Positions 16,522 through 25,872 of a DNA stretch of 64,000 nt are shown here, one piece after another (the first letter of the stretch is position 1; each line of letters starts with the position of its first letter). Position numbers and translations under genes: made by a program. The stretch is from Verrucomicrobiota bacterium. Its GTDB lineage: Bacteria > Verrucomicrobiota > Verrucomicrobiia > Opitutales > Opitutaceae. Under the pieces are notes generated by a model. It was not told the origin of the DNA and ran no database searches. It worked only from the letters and a program-made list of their open reading frames with translations. The stretch covers positions 1 through 64,000 of the forward strand of contig JACRKC010000112.1 in assembly GCA_016235555.1 (NCBI GenBank), written 5' to 3'.

Positions 16522-17316
16522 TCAGACGGAAACTTGAGCGGGGACCGTGCGCGGGACCGTGAGGATTTCGGGGCCGCGGTCGGTGGTGAGGACGGTGTGC
16601 TCGTAGTGTGCGGAGGGCAGACCATCGGCGGCGACGACCGTCCATCCATCGGACAGCGTTTTCGTCTTGTAGGCGCCCAGGTTGACCATCGGTTCGATCG
16701 CGAGGGTCATGCCGGGTTTGATTTTGTCGCCCGTGCCGCGCTTGCCGAAGTTCGGGATTTCGGGCGGCTCATGCATCGAAACGCCGACGCCGTGGCCGAC
16801 CATGTCGCGCACGACACTGAAGCCGTTGGCCTCGACGAAGGTCTGGATGGCTGCGGAGATGTCGCCGATCCGGTGGCCGATCTGCGCCTGCTTGATCCCG
16901 ATATCGAGGGCCTCGCGGGTGACGCGGAGGAGTTTTTCGACCGCGGGCGAAACCGGGAGAACCGGCACCGTGAAGGCGTTGTCGCCAATGTAGCCCTCGT
17001 GCCAGACCACGATGTCGAGCGAGACGATGTCGCCTTCGCGGAGGACGCGACGGAAGGACGGGATGCCATGCACCACTTCGTCGTTCACCGAGATGCAGGT
17101 GTGCGCCGGGTAGCGGCGCGAACCATGCTGGTAGCCGTAACAGGCGCTGCGGGCTCCGAGGCGGGCGATCCAATCGCGGCCCGCTTCTTCCAAGTCTTGC
17201 GTGGTGACGCCGGGCCGCACCAAGGGCTTGAGCTGGTCAAGCACCATGGCGGCGACGGCACACGCCTCGCGCATTTTGGCGATCCCATTGCGGTCTTTGA
17301 TCGGAATCGAACTCAT
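16522..17316 (-). CDS. map: Methionine aminopeptidase, type I
   Basis: Removes the initiator Met from nascent proteins using a dinuclear metal site. It has 264 residues and shows all metal ligands: the two Asp in SLDIVVWHEGYIGDNAF, the His in VGHGVG, the Glu in IEPMVN and the Glu in HYEHTV; the substrate-side His is in HTCISVNDEVVHG. The ATG at 17316 overlaps the TGA of the adenylate-kinase-like gene upstream (ATGA), which suggests translational coupling. The secY-(adk)-map order is the normal bacterial arrangement. Confidence 0.97.
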   Translation of the reverse strand: MSSIPIKDRNGIAKMREACAVAAMVLDQLKPLVRPGVTTQDLEEAGRDWIARLGARSACYGYQHGSRRYPAHTCISVNDEVVHGIPSFRRVLREGDIVSLDIVVWHEGYIGDNAFTVPVLPVSPAVEKLLRVTREALDIGIKQAQIGHRIGDISAAIQTFVEANGFSVVRDMVGHGVGVSMHEPPEIPNFGKRGTGDKIKPGMTLAIEPMVNLGAYKTKTLSDGWTVVAADGLPSAHYEHTVLTTDRGPEILTVPRTVPAQVSV

Positions 17317-17741
17317 GCGGCGAGTGCACCGGCCTCCATCAGGAGGCCAAGGGTGCGATAGTGCGAGACGACAGACTCGTCGGAGCCGGGGCCGGCGATG
17401 ACGGCGGTGAGCGCCTCGTCGCGAGCTTCGAGCCATTCGTCGAGCACCAGAGCTTGGAGCAGCGTAGCCGGGAACTCCGTGAGGAGAAATCCCGCATCGG
17501 GTTTGCGCGCGAAGAACCAGCGGCGCATCAGCGCGAGCCGGTTGGCTTCCTCCGCCGTGGCCGAAGCCGGGCGGCGCGAAATCTCCGGACCTTTCAGGGT
17601 CCGAGGAGAGACGTGCTCAAGATTCAAAGAACGACCCCGGTCCATCAGCTTTTCAGAGTGAAAATCAAGCGAACCGAGGAGTAGTAACTTGCTCCGGCCG
17701 GGTGGGCCGGAACGTGCAAAGAGGTCGGAGGTTGAACCCAT
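17313..17741 (-). CDS. Degenerate adenylate-kinase-like protein
   Basis: A 142-residue protein in the slot normally held by adk (secY-adk-map). Adk-like pattern remains: SKLLLLGSLDFHSEKL aligns by eye with the P-loop start, LNLEHVSPRTLKG with the region after it, and GFLLTEFPATLLQALVLDEWL with the Adk signature GFxLDGFPRTxxQAxxLDxxL. The P-loop lacks GxxGxGK, DGFPR has become TEFPA, and the LID and C-terminal part are missing, so AMP/ATP transfer is not expected. It keeps tight spacing (18 bp after secY, ATGA overlap with map) and an open frame, which argues for an expressed protein. Assignment is by eye and moderately certain. Confidence 0.6.
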   Translation of the reverse strand: MGSTSDLFARSGPPGRSKLLLLGSLDFHSEKLMDRGRSLNLEHVSPRTLKGPEISRRPASATAEEANRLALMRRWFFARKPDAGFLLTEFPATLLQALVLDEWLEARDEALTAVIAGPGSDESVVSHYRTLGLLMEAGALAA

Positions 17742-17759
17742 CGCGACCGGAGTAAAGAA

Positions 17760-19265
17760 CTATTTCAGAAACGCCTTGTAGGCCCAGATGGCGGTGCCCA
17801 AGAGGAGCAGGCCGAGCATCGGGAGGGCGATCTTCATGACCGCTTCCTGCGGCAGGGCCTCACCCGTCATGGCTTGCTGCGGGTTGGCGCTGCGGGCGCG
17901 GATGCGACCCTTCTTGAGGAAGCCGTCGTAGTGGCGTTGGAGCAGGAAGGTCTCGACCTGGCGCATCGTGTCGAGGATGACGCCGACGGTGATGAGCATG
18001 CCCGTGCCACCGAAGAAGTAGGCGATACGCGCCGGCACGCTGAGTTCGAAGAGCAGCACGTCGGGCATGACCGCGATCACGGTGAGGAACACCGCGCCCG
18101 CGAGGGTCAGGCGGGTCATGATGAAATCGAGGAACTGCGCGGTGGGCTCGCCCGGGCGGACGCCGGGGATGTAACCGCCGTATTTCTTCAGATCGTCGGC
18201 GATCTGGATGGGTTTGAACATGACGGACACCCAGAAATAGCTGAAGAACAGGATGAGCAACGTGTAGCCGGCGTAGTAGGTCCAGTGACCGCGCAGGAGG
18301 TTCTGCGAGATTTCGGTCAGGAACTTCAGATTATATTTCGCCCCGATCAGGGAGAAAATCTGCTGGGGGAAGAGCAGGATCGCACTCGCAAAGATCACGG
18401 GCATGACGCCGGAGTAGTTGACCTTGAGCGGGAGAAACGAGCTCTGGCCGCCCATGACCTTGTTGCCGACGACGCGCTTGGCGTATTGGACCGGGATCTT
18501 CCGCTGCCCCTGCACCACCGCAATGATGCCCATCGTGACGACGGTGAAGAGCGCGATCATGATCACGGCCTGCGGGAGACCGAGGCTCGCACCCGTGCCG
18601 ATCGGCTTGACGAACAGCCGGTAGGTCGCGACGGCCGCGCCGGGAATGTCCTGCAGGATGCCGACGGTGATGAGGAGCGAGGTGCCGTTGCCGATGCCGC
18701 GCTGCGTGATCTGCTCGCCGAGCCACATGAGGAGCATCGTGCCCGCGGTCATGAAGATCACGGAGGTGATGAGGAAGCTCCACTTGTTGATGATCACGAT
18801 CTGGCCGTAGGTGCCGATGTCGTAGCCTTGGAAGAGCCGGTCGGGATTCTCGAGCGCACCGAGGAGGAGCGTGCCTTGGATCAAGCAGATGAGCACCGTG
18901 GCGTAGCGGGTGTATTGCGTGAGCTTCTGGCGGCCGACGTCGCCTTCCTGCTGGAGGCGGCTGAGGGCCGGCACGACAGCCGTCATCAACTGGAAGATGA
19001 TCGAGGCGCTGATGTAGGGCATGATGCCCAGCGCGCAGATCGCGCCCTTGGTGAGCGCGCCGCCCGTGAACATGTTGTAGAGCCCGATGAGCGCGCTGCC
19101 GCCACCCGCCGTGGAGTCGGCGAAGAACTTCTGCAGCGGGAGCGGATCGATGCCCGGGAGCGGAATGTGTGCACCCACGCGCGACACGAAGAGCAGCGCG
19201 AGCGTGTAGAAGATGCGCGAGCGAAGCTCGGGAATCTTCAGGGAGTTGGTGAAGGCGGAAAACAC
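17760..19265 (-). CDS. secY: Protein translocase subunit SecY
   Basis: Channel subunit of the Sec translocon in the cytoplasmic membrane (501 residues, about ten transmembrane helices). Typical segments include ALGIMPYISASIIFQLM and the cytosolic-loop region IPVQYAKRVVGNKVMGGQ. It is slightly longer than many SecY proteins. Its partner SecE is encoded in the same cluster (44234-44437). It lies 122 bp after rplO; that gap contains an inverted repeat of GATNNNN heptamers. Confidence 0.98.
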   Translation of the reverse strand: MFSAFTNSLKIPELRSRIFYTLALLFVSRVGAHIPLPGIDPLPLQKFFADSTAGGGSALIGLYNMFTGGALTKGAICALGIMPYISASIIFQLMTAVVPALSRLQQEGDVGRQKLTQYTRYATVLICLIQGTLLLGALENPDRLFQGYDIGTYGQIVIINKWSFLITSVIFMTAGTMLLMWLGEQITQRGIGNGTSLLITVGILQDIPGAAVATYRLFVKPIGTGASLGLPQAVIMIALFTVVTMGIIAVVQGQRKIPVQYAKRVVGNKVMGGQSSFLPLKVNYSGVMPVIFASAILLFPQQIFSLIGAKYNLKFLTEISQNLLRGHWTYYAGYTLLILFFSYFWVSVMFKPIQIADDLKKYGGYIPGVRPGEPTAQFLDFIMTRLTLAGAVFLTVIAVMPDVLLFELSVPARIAYFFGGTGMLITVGVILDTMRQVETFLLQRHYDGFLKKGRIRARSANPQQAMTGEALPQEAVMKIALPMLGLLLLGTAIWAYKAFLK

Positions 19266-19280
19266 GGGGAGGAAATTTTT

Positions 19281-19365
19281 GATTTACGATCTATGATTGG
19301 TGATCTGGCCGCGGCCGATTGAAGCGCCGGACGGTGGCGCAGGCTTCAATCATAGATCAAAAATC
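19281..19365. repeat. Inverted repeat of GATNNNN heptamers (rplO-secY gap)
   Basis: Arms 19281-19299 and 19347-19365 match at 17 of 19 positions as reverse complements. The arms and their outer flanks are heptamers beginning GAT (GATTTAC, GATCTAT, GATTGGT, GATCTGG). Confidence 0.8.
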
Positions 19366-19387
19366 ATGATTCAAAACACCGGCGGCG

Positions 19388-19831
19388 TCAGCCGACGATG
19401 GCCTGGCCACCGGCTTTTTCGATCTTGGCCTTGGCCGACTCGGAGAACTTCGCAGCGGTGACCTTGAGGGCGCGGCCGATTTCGCCGTCACCGAGCACCT
19501 TGACCTTCTCACCGGAGCGGACGAGGCCGCGGGCGGCGAGCACCTCCGCGTTGACTTCGGTGATCGCGGCGTCGAGGCCCGTGAGGGCGCCGACATTCAC
19601 CACGGCGAACTCGATGCGGTAATTGTAGTTATTGAAGCCGCGGTGCGGGAGTTTGCGGTAAAGGGGCATCTGGCCGCCTTCGAAGCCGGGGCGGATGCTG
19701 CCGCCGCTGCGCGCGGTCTGGCCTTTGCCGCCCTTGCCGCTGGTCTTGCCGTGGCCGCCGCCTTCGCCGCAGCCAACGCGCTTTTTCCGGTGCACGGCAC
19801 CTTTAACGTTCTTGAGTTCGTGAAGTTTCAT
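19388..19831 (-). CDS. rplO: 50S ribosomal protein uL15
   Basis: Late-assembly large-subunit protein (147 residues). The ATG at 19831 gives the canonical N-terminus MKLHELKNVKGAVHRKKR, followed by the Gly-rich TSGKGGKGQ region. Upstream in-frame starts add non-homologous sequence. The rpmD gene (uL30), usually between rpsE and rplO, is absent: the 142-bp gap has no matching frame. Confidence 0.97.
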   Translation of the reverse strand: MKLHELKNVKGAVHRKKRVGCGEGGGHGKTSGKGGKGQTARSGGSIRPGFEGGQMPLYRKLPHRGFNNYNYRIEFAVVNVGALTGLDAAITEVNAEVLAARGLVRSGEKVKVLGDGEIGRALKVTAAKFSESAKAKIEKAGGQAIVG

Positions 19832-19973
19832 TTTGGTGTCCTCTGGAGGGCGCCGCCCGACAATGAGTGCCGGGCGACTCGGATGATGGTTCTTGGATGG
19901 ATTCGACGATGCTACCGCGTAGGACACCCGGCCGCCACGGACAGGGTCCGGCGGTGGATGTCCGAGGTGGAAC

Positions 19974-20591
19974 TCAGCTCGCGGCGCGAATCTTGGTGAT
20001 GTCGTCCGCGAGGCGGAGCTTGCGGAGGCCTTCGAGCGTGGCGTGGACGACGGCGATGTGGTTCTTGGAACCCATCGACTTCGTGAGCACGTTCTTCACG
20101 CCCGCGGCTTCGAGGACCGCGCGCACGCCGCCGCCGGCGATGAGGCCGGTGCCGGGCGAGGCCGGCTTGAGGAGGACTTTGCCACCGTCGTATTCGCCGA
20201 GCACGTCGTGTGGGATCGTGTCGCCCTTGAGCTTCACGTTGACCATGTGCTTGTGCGCGTTGGCGGTGCCTTTCTTGATCGCGTCGGGCACTTCGTTGGC
20301 CTTGCCGTAGCCGATGCCGAGCCGGCCCTTGCCATCGCCGACGACGGCGAGGGCGGCGAAGCTGAAACGACGGCCACCCTTCACGACCTTGGCGCAACGG
20401 TTGATGAAAACGACCTTCTCGATCATCGACGGGCCGTCGCCCTCGGGCTTCTGATCGCGGTTGTCGCGGCGCGGGCCACGACGGTCGTCGCGGCGGGGGC
20501 CGCGGCGTTCACCGCGCTCGGGGCGCTGCTCGGGGGCCGGAGTGGGCTCGTTGCCTTCGGGCGCGGGGGCGGGAGTAGAATCGGTGCTCAT
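19974..20591 (-). CDS. rpsE: 30S ribosomal protein uS5
   Basis: Small-subunit protein involved in decoding accuracy and the mRNA entry channel (205 residues). The S5 double-stranded-RNA-binding region ([19 protein letters not shown]) and the C-terminal domain ([20 protein letters not shown]) are intact. The first 50 or so residues are an Arg/Asp/Pro-rich extension ([14 protein letters not shown]) beyond the normal N-terminus. Six bp separate it from rplR. It is not followed by rpmD. Confidence 0.97.
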   Translation of the reverse strand: MSTDSTPAPAPEGNEPTPAPEQRPERGERRGPRRDDRRGPRRDNRDQKPEGDGPSMIEKVVFINRCAKVVKGGRRFSFAALAVVGDGKGRLGIGYGKANEVPDAIKKGTANAHKHMVNVKLKGDTIPHDVLGEYDGGKVLLKPASPGTGLIAGGGVRAVLEAAGVKNVLTKSMGSKNHIAVVHATLEGLRKLRLADDITKIRAAS

Positions 20592-20597
20592 GCGTTT

Positions 20598-20960
20598 TTA
20601 GAATTGGAGCCCACCTTCGCGGGCGGCTTCGGCGAAGGCCTTGACCTTGCCGTGGAAGGGCGCGCCGGAGCGGTCGAACACGACGGCGGTGAGACCGGCG
20701 GTCTTGGCTTTGGCGGCGAAGGCGACGCCGAGGGCTTTGCCGCCGGCGATGTTGGCTTTGATCTTCTGTTTGCGGAGCTCGGGATCGAGCGAGCCGAGAA
20801 AGACGAGGGTGGCGCCCTTGTCGTCGTCGATCGCCTGGGCGTAGATGTGCTTGCCGGTGAAACGGACAGCGAGACGCGGGCGGGCGGCGGTGCCCTGCAC
20901 CTTCTTGCGAATGCGCCAGCGGCGCTTCTGCAGGAGGTCGGCTTTGCGAATGGTATTCAT
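20598..20960 (-). CDS. rplR: 50S ribosomal protein uL18
   Basis: 5S rRNA-binding protein of 120 residues with normal length and motifs (RPRLAVRFTGKHIYAQAIDD, FDRSGAPFHGKVKAFAEAAR). It sits between rplF and rpsE in standard spc order. Confidence 0.98.
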   Translation of the reverse strand: MNTIRKADLLQKRRWRIRKKVQGTAARPRLAVRFTGKHIYAQAIDDDKGATLVFLGSLDPELRKQKIKANIAGGKALGVAFAAKAKTAGLTAVVFDRSGAPFHGKVKAFAEAAREGGLQF

Positions 20961-20989
20961 GGGTATTTCCCTGAGAGTGGTGGTTAGCG

Positions 20990-21526
20990 TTAGGCGACGG
21001 TCTTGCCTTCCTTGCGGCGGACGCGCTCGCCGACGAAGCGGACGCCCTTGCCCTTGTAGGGCTCCGGCGGGTAGTAGCTGCGGATCTCGGTGGCGATGGC
21101 GCCGACGAGCTGCTTGTCCGCGCCCTCGACCTTGAGCTTGGTCTGGTCGGTGACGGTGACTTTGATCCCGGCGGGAATGTCCATCAGAATCGGGTGCGAA
21201 TAGCCCAGCGCGAGGTCGAGCTGGCTGCCCTTGAGGTTGGCCTTGAAGCCAACGCCTTGGATTTCGAGATCCTTCACATAGCCCTCGGTGACGCCTTTCA
21301 CCATGCCGGCGATGATCGAGCGGGCGGTGCCATACATGGCGTTGGCAAAGCGCGACTGCTCGGTCGGGGCGACGGTGACTTTCTGGTCAGCGACGGTGAT
21401 CTTCACGACGGGCGCGAAGAGCTTGGAGACTTTCCCTTTGGGGCCCTCGACGAGGACCGTGGTGTCGGTGACGGTGACCTTCACCTTGTCGGGAATGAGA
21501 ACGGGTTGTTTGCCGATGCGGCTCAT
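20990..21526 (-). CDS. rplF: 50S ribosomal protein uL6
   Basis: Large-subunit protein near the factor-binding site, 178 residues. N-terminus MSRIGKQPVLIPDKVKV and C-terminal PPEPYKGKGVRFVGERVRRK are canonical. It lies 17 bp after rpsH and 29 bp before rplR. Confidence 0.98.
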   Translation of the reverse strand: MSRIGKQPVLIPDKVKVTVTDTTVLVEGPKGKVSKLFAPVVKITVADQKVTVAPTEQSRFANAMYGTARSIIAGMVKGVTEGYVKDLEIQGVGFKANLKGSQLDLALGYSHPILMDIPAGIKVTVTDQTKLKVEGADKQLVGAIATEIRSYYPPEPYKGKGVRFVGERVRRKEGKTVA

Positions 21527-21543
21527 GGTGCGTGGCTCCGTGG

Positions 21544-21936
21544 TTACCAGACGGTGCAGAGAAGTTCGCCGCCGGCCTTGTTACGGCGGCAGTCGGCGTC
21601 CTTCATCAGGCCGTGCGAGGTCGAGACGATGGAGATGCCGAGGCCGTTGAGGACGCGGGGAATCTCGGTGTAGCGGTAGTAGAGGCGGCGGCCGGGCGTC
21701 GAGGCGCGGGTGAGGCCGGTGATGGCGGGCGCGCCGTCGACATATTTCATTTTCACGACGAGGGTCTTGTGGCCCGCGGCGTCGGCGCTGTCGCTGAAGT
21801 CAACGATGTAGCCCTCGGCCTTCAAAATGGCCGCGATGGCGGCCTTGAGCTTGGAGTGCGGCTGCACGCACTCGTCGAGGCGCGCCTTGCTCGCATTGCG
21901 CAGGCGCGTGAGGAAGTCACTGATCGGATCGGTCAT
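21544..21936 (-). CDS. rpsH: 30S ribosomal protein uS8
   Basis: Primary 16S-binding protein, and a translational repressor of the spc operon in E. coli. The ATG at 21936 gives the canonical MTDPISDFLTRLRNASKARL; the 20 residues upstream in frame are not homologous. At 130 residues it ends with the typical GGELLCTVW. Confidence 0.98.
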   Translation of the reverse strand: MTDPISDFLTRLRNASKARLDECVQPHSKLKAAIAAILKAEGYIVDFSDSADAAGHKTLVVKMKYVDGAPAITGLTRASTPGRRLYYRYTEIPRVLNGLGISIVSTSHGLMKDADCRRNKAGGELLCTVW

Positions 21937-22020
21937 GGATGGAGGTGGTTTCGATTTGGGGCCGCGCGGGTCATATCCGATGCGCCAGAGGCGCATTACC
22001 CCCGTGAGCCAGAAATTATT

Positions 22021-22326
22021 TTACCAGGAGGACTTGGTGACGCCGGGAATTTTGCCGGCGAGGGCGAGTTCGCGGAAAGTGAGGCGGGAGACGCCGAACT
22101 TGCGCTTGTAGCCACGGGGACGGCCGCTGAGGGAGCAGCGGTTGCGCACGCGCTCGATGGCGGAGTTCTTGGGCAGTTTTTGCAGTTTCTTCTGCGCGGC
22201 GAAAAAGTCGGCGTCGCCGGTGGCGGGGTTGGCGAGGATGGCCTTCAACTCGGCGCGTTTCTTGGAGAACTTGGCGGCGAGGCGGATGCGCTTCTGGTTG
22301 CGCTCGATGGCGGAGGTCTTCGGCAT
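22021..22326 (-). CDS. rpsN: 30S ribosomal protein uS14 (long, zinc-free form)
   Basis: Head protein of the 30S subunit. The 101-residue length and the lack of the CxxC ... CxxC zinc motif place it in the long C-minus class. The conserved core [19 protein letters not shown] is present and the protein ends TKSSW. It lies 11 bp after rplE. Confidence 0.97.
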   Translation of the reverse strand: MPKTSAIERNQKRIRLAAKFSKKRAELKAILANPATGDADFFAAQKKLQKLPKNSAIERVRNRCSLSGRPRGYKRKFGVSRLTFRELALAGKIPGVTKSSW

Positions 22327-22337
22327 GGTGAAAAGGA

Positions 22338-22931
22338 TCAGGCGGCGGCGGGCTTGGGGGCGTCGGTGGGGCGGGCCGGAGCGGCCTCGACGCGACGGAA
22401 CGGCATACCGAGGAGCTTCAGGAGCTCACGGCCCTCATCGTCGGTGCCGGCGGTGGTCACGATCGTGAGATCGAGGCCGATGTGCTTTTTGAGATTCTCG
22501 ACGGTGATTTCCGGGAAGATGGCGTGGTCGGTGATGCCGAGGTTGTAATTGCCCTGGCCGTCAAACTTGGAGGGCACGCCGCGGAAGTCGCGGATGGTGG
22601 GGAGCGCGACCGCGAGGAGGCGGTAGAGGAACTCCCACATGTTGTTACCGCGAAGGGTCACGTGGCAGCCGACGATCTGGCCCTCCTTGAGCTTGAAGTT
22701 GGCGATGGCCTTGCGGGACTTCGAGAGGACGGGCTTCTGGCCGGCGATGGCGGCGATGTCACGCTGGATGTCGGCGATCTGGTTCTTGTCCGCGTCGGCA
22801 TCGATGCCGGTGTTGATCTTGACCTTCACCACCTTGGGCACCTGGTGAAGGTTCTTGTAACCGCGGCTCTTCACGAGGGCCGCGATGACCTGCTCGGTGT
22901 AGAGTTTCTTGAGGACTGGGACGTAGCTCAT
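22338..22931 (-). CDS. rplE: 50S ribosomal protein uL5
   Basis: 5S rRNA-binding protein of the central protuberance (197 residues), with [19 protein letters not shown] and the [22 protein letters not shown] region. A short Ala/Pro-rich tail (about 18 residues) extends the usual length of about 180. It is 74 bp after rplX. Confidence 0.97.
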   Translation of the reverse strand: MSYVPVLKKLYTEQVIAALVKSRGYKNLHQVPKVVKVKINTGIDADADKNQIADIQRDIAAIAGQKPVLSKSRKAIANFKLKEGQIVGCHVTLRGNNMWEFLYRLLAVALPTIRDFRGVPSKFDGQGNYNLGITDHAIFPEITVENLKKHIGLDLTIVTTAGTDDEGRELLKLLGMPFRRVEAAPARPTDAPKPAAA

Positions 22932-23005
22932 TTTTTGGGCGACCGGATTTCCGACCCGGACGCAATTAGGGAGTTTGGTGGATGAGGGTGGCGCTTAGGC
23001 GCGGC

Positions 23006-23284
23006 TCAGGCAGTCGCGGGCGCGGCCTTCTTGCGCTTGGTGCTCGCGTCGTAAACGGACTGGAGCATGAGGTTCGAGACGTGGACGGAACCCTCGCGCT
23101 CGGTGATGGCGCCCTGCGGGTTCTTCTCCGACTTTTTCTCGTGGCGCTTGACCATCGCGACGCCCTCGACGCGGGCGCGCTGCTTGGCGGCGAGGATCTC
23201 GAGGACTTTGCCGGACTTGCCTTTGTGGGAGCCGGAGATGACGACGACGAGGTCGTTGCGCTTGATATGAAATTTCTGAGCCAT
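23006..23284 (-). CDS. rplX: 50S ribosomal protein uL24
   Basis: Assembly-initiator protein with an N-terminal KOW motif (VVVISGSHKGKSGKVLEI); 92 residues, a little short but within range. Only 1 bp separates it from rplN, so coupled translation is likely. Confidence 0.97.
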   Translation of the reverse strand: MAQKFHIKRNDLVVVISGSHKGKSGKVLEILAAKQRARVEGVAMVKRHEKKSEKNPQGAITEREGSVHVSNLMLQSVYDASTKRKKAAPATA

Positions 23285-23285
23285 G

Positions 23286-23651
23286 TTAGAGGACCTCCGG
23301 GGCGAGCGAGATGATCTTCATGAAGTTCTTCGCCCGCAGTTCGCGGGCGACCGGGCCGAAGATGCGGGTGCCCTTCGGGTTGTTGGTCGCGTCGATGATG
23401 ACGATGGCGTTGCTGTCGAAACGCAGGTAGCTGCCGTCCGCGCGGCGGATGGGCGCCTTGGTGCGAACGACGACGGCCTTGGCGACCTCGCCTTTCTTCA
23501 CGGTGGCGTCGGTGGTGCTCTCCTTGATGTGGACCGTGACGATGTCGCCGACATGGGCGTAGAACGTCTGCTGGCCCATCCGTTGGATGAGAGCGGCTTT
23601 GCGGGCGCCGGTGTTATCGGCGACTTCGAGAATGGAGCGCAGTTGTAGCAT
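23286..23651 (-). CDS. rplN: 50S ribosomal protein uL14
   Basis: Large-subunit protein at an intersubunit bridge and the RsfS-binding surface (121 residues). Starts [19 protein letters not shown] and contains [13 protein letters not shown]; fully canonical. Confidence 0.98.
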   Translation of the reverse strand: MLQLRSILEVADNTGARKAALIQRMGQQTFYAHVGDIVTVHIKESTTDATVKKGEVAKAVVVRTKAPIRRADGSYLRFDSNAIVIIDATNNPKGTRIFGPVARELRAKNFMKIISLAPEVL

Positions 23652-23687
23652 GGCGGCCTCCGAGGGTTGGTTGTTGGTTAAAGGGAA

Positions 23688-24065
23688 TCAGGCGGACGGC
23701 GCGGCCGCGGGGGCGGCGGCTTCGTTGGCCTTGGTGGTTTTGGTGGGGACGGCGGCGGCGACATCGGTCTCGTTGACGGCGACGGCGTCGGTGGTCACGG
23801 CCTTTTCGACGATGGCGGTGACGCGCCAGCGCTTGAGCCGGCTGAGGGGGCGGGTCTCCATGACCTCGACCTTGTCGCCGACCTTGGTCTCGTTCTTCTC
23901 GTCATGGACGTGGAGGACGGTCTGGCGGTTGACGACCTTCTGGTAAAGCGGGTGCGGCTTCTTGTAGGCGACGGTGACCTTGACGGTCTTGTCACCGGAG
24001 CGGCTGCTGACGAAACCGATCTGGGTGCGGCGCGTGTTGCGCTGGCCGGGAATGGCGGTGGACAT
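23688..24065 (-). CDS. rpsQ: 30S ribosomal protein uS17
   Basis: Primary 16S-binding protein. The OB-fold core (IGFVSSRSGDKTVKVTV, VGDKVEVMETRPLSRLKRWR) spans about residues 15-88. A 35-residue Ala/Thr-rich tail follows, so the protein (125 residues) is longer than the usual 80-90. It lies in S10/spc order between rpmC and rplN. Confidence 0.96.
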   Translation of the reverse strand: MSTAIPGQRNTRRTQIGFVSSRSGDKTVKVTVAYKKPHPLYQKVVNRQTVLHVHDEKNETKVGDKVEVMETRPLSRLKRWRVTAIVEKAVTTDAVAVNETDVAAAVPTKTTKANEAAAPAAAPSA

Positions 24066-24096
24066 GATGGTGCGTGCGTTTTAGCCGGAGTCGCGC

Positions 24097-24306
24097 TCAG
24101 GCGGCGGCGGGGGCTTTGGCGTTCTTCTTTTGTGTGAGGATCGTCTCCAGACGGGCGATGTCCTTGCGGAGGACGCGCAGCAGGTGCGGCTTCTCGACCT
24201 GGCCGGTATTCTTTTTCAGACGGAGCTGGAGGAGCTCGGCGCGGACTTCGCGGAGCTTGGTGGTGATCTCATCCGGGGAGAGATCGCGAATTTCTTTCGG
24301 TGTCAT
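24097..24306 (-). CDS. rpmC: 50S ribosomal protein uL29
   Basis: Small helical protein at the tunnel exit, 69 residues ([40 protein letters not shown]). Canonical, between rplP and rpsQ. Confidence 0.97.
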   Translation of the reverse strand: MTPKEIRDLSPDEITTKLREVRAELLQLRLKKNTGQVEKPHLLRVLRKDIARLETILTQKKNAKAPAAA

Positions 24307-24352
24307 GACGGACGTTGGTTGAAGGGTTTTCGGCGGGGGCCGGCGCGGGGGC

Positions 24353-24775
<423 letters not shown>

Positions 24776-24790
24776 GGCGTTCTAAAGGGT

Positions 24791-25423
24791 TCAGTTGTTG
24801 TCGGACTCTTTTTTGCAGATCCAGCACTTGACGCCGATCTTGCCGTAGACGGTGAGGGCTTCAGAGAAGCCGTAATCGATGTTCTCGCGGAGGGTGTGGA
24901 GCGGCACGCGGCCTTTGCGCTGCCATTCGCGGCGGGCGATGTCCGCGCCACCGAGGCGGCCGGAGCACTGGATGCGGATGCCTTCGGCGCCCAGCGTCAT
25001 GGCCATTTCGACGGCCTTTTTCATGGCGCGGCGGAACGCGATGCGGCGCTCGAGCTGCAGCGCGACGTTCTCGGCGACGAGCTGCGCCTCGATCTCGGGC
25101 TTCTTGACCTCCTGGATGTCGAGGAGGATTTCCCTGCCGGTGAGCTTGGCGAGATCGTCCTTGATCTTCTCGATCTCCTGGCCTTTGCGGCCGATGACGA
25201 TGCCGGGGCGGGCGGTGTAGATTTTGACGCGCACGCGGTTCGACGCGCGCTCGATGAAGATGCGCGGCACGCAGGCCTGCTTCAGCTTCTCCATGAGTTT
25301 TTCACGGATCACCTGATCTTCATGGAGGAGTTTGCCGAAATCTTTTTTGCCGGCATACCAGCGGGACTGCCAGTTGCGACGGACGGCGAGACGGAAACCG
25401 ATCGGATTGGTTTTTTGGCCCAT
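24791..25423 (-). CDS. rpsC: 30S ribosomal protein uS3
   Basis: mRNA-entry-site protein with a type II KH domain ([19 protein letters not shown]) and the C-terminal domain ([20 protein letters not shown]). 210 residues, normal. Starts [14 protein letters not shown], 9 bp after rplV. Confidence 0.98.
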   Translation of the reverse strand: MGQKTNPIGFRLAVRRNWQSRWYAGKKDFGKLLHEDQVIREKLMEKLKQACVPRIFIERASNRVRVKIYTARPGIVIGRKGQEIEKIKDDLAKLTGREILLDIQEVKKPEIEAQLVAENVALQLERRIAFRRAMKKAVEMAMTLGAEGIRIQCSGRLGGADIARREWQRKGRVPLHTLRENIDYGFSEALTVYGKIGVKCWICKKESDNN

Positions 25424-25432
25424 GGAAGTAAA

Positions 25433-25783
25433 TCAGGAGTTGGTGTTGCCGTCGGAAAGGACGATGCGGATGTGCGCCATTTTCTTGCGGCGGGGCATCG
25501 CGGAGCCGCGGGCGCCGGCCTTGAAACGCTTGAGGACAGGGCCGTTTTCGATCACGGCGCTTTTGACGGTGAGCTTGTCGGCGGAGATGCCGCGCTTCTC
25601 GTCGTTCTCGGAGTTGGCGATCGCGCTCTTGAGGGTCTTGGCGATCAGGCGCGCGGATTTGCGCGGGATGAGGCCGAGATACTCCAGCGCCTGGTCGGCG
25701 CGGCGGCCTTGGATGATGCGGGCAACTTCGCGCACTTTCTTGGGCGACATGCGCGCGTTGCGGGTGAGGGCTTGGACTTCCAT
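25433..25783 (-). CDS. rplV: 50S ribosomal protein uL22
   Basis: Lines the exit tunnel with its beta-hairpin (116 residues). The ATG at 25783 gives MEVQALTRNARMSPKKVREV, the family start; upstream in-frame sequence is unrelated. The hairpin region (KRFKAGARGSAMPRRKKMAH) is intact. Its upstream neighbour is not rpsS directly but a small exported protein (89 bp gap containing a REP). Confidence 0.97.
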   Translation of the reverse strand: MEVQALTRNARMSPKKVREVARIIQGRRADQALEYLGLIPRKSARLIAKTLKSAIANSENDEKRGISADKLTVKSAVIENGPVLKRFKAGARGSAMPRRKKMAHIRIVLSDGNTNS

Positions 25784-25825
25784 GGTGGTGGTGAGGATTC
25801 CCAGAGCGGAGCTCTCGGCGATAGC

Positions 25826-25849
25826 GGTCCCGGCGAAGCGGGCCCCTAC
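25826..25849 (-). repeat. Single GTAG-type REP upstream of rplV
   Basis: The minus strand reads GTAG then GGGCCCG-cttcg-CCGGGACC, an imperfect hairpin. It sits in the 89-bp gap between the small exported-protein gene and rplV. Confidence 0.5.
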
Positions 25850-25872
25850 CCTTTTGGTTTGGTTCGTTGGTT

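Noticed and set aside
17313-17741. Calling the adenylate-kinase-like gene a pseudogene
   Set aside because: The frame is open, spacing is tight and the stop overlaps map by ATGA; decay without function would be expected to break this coupling.
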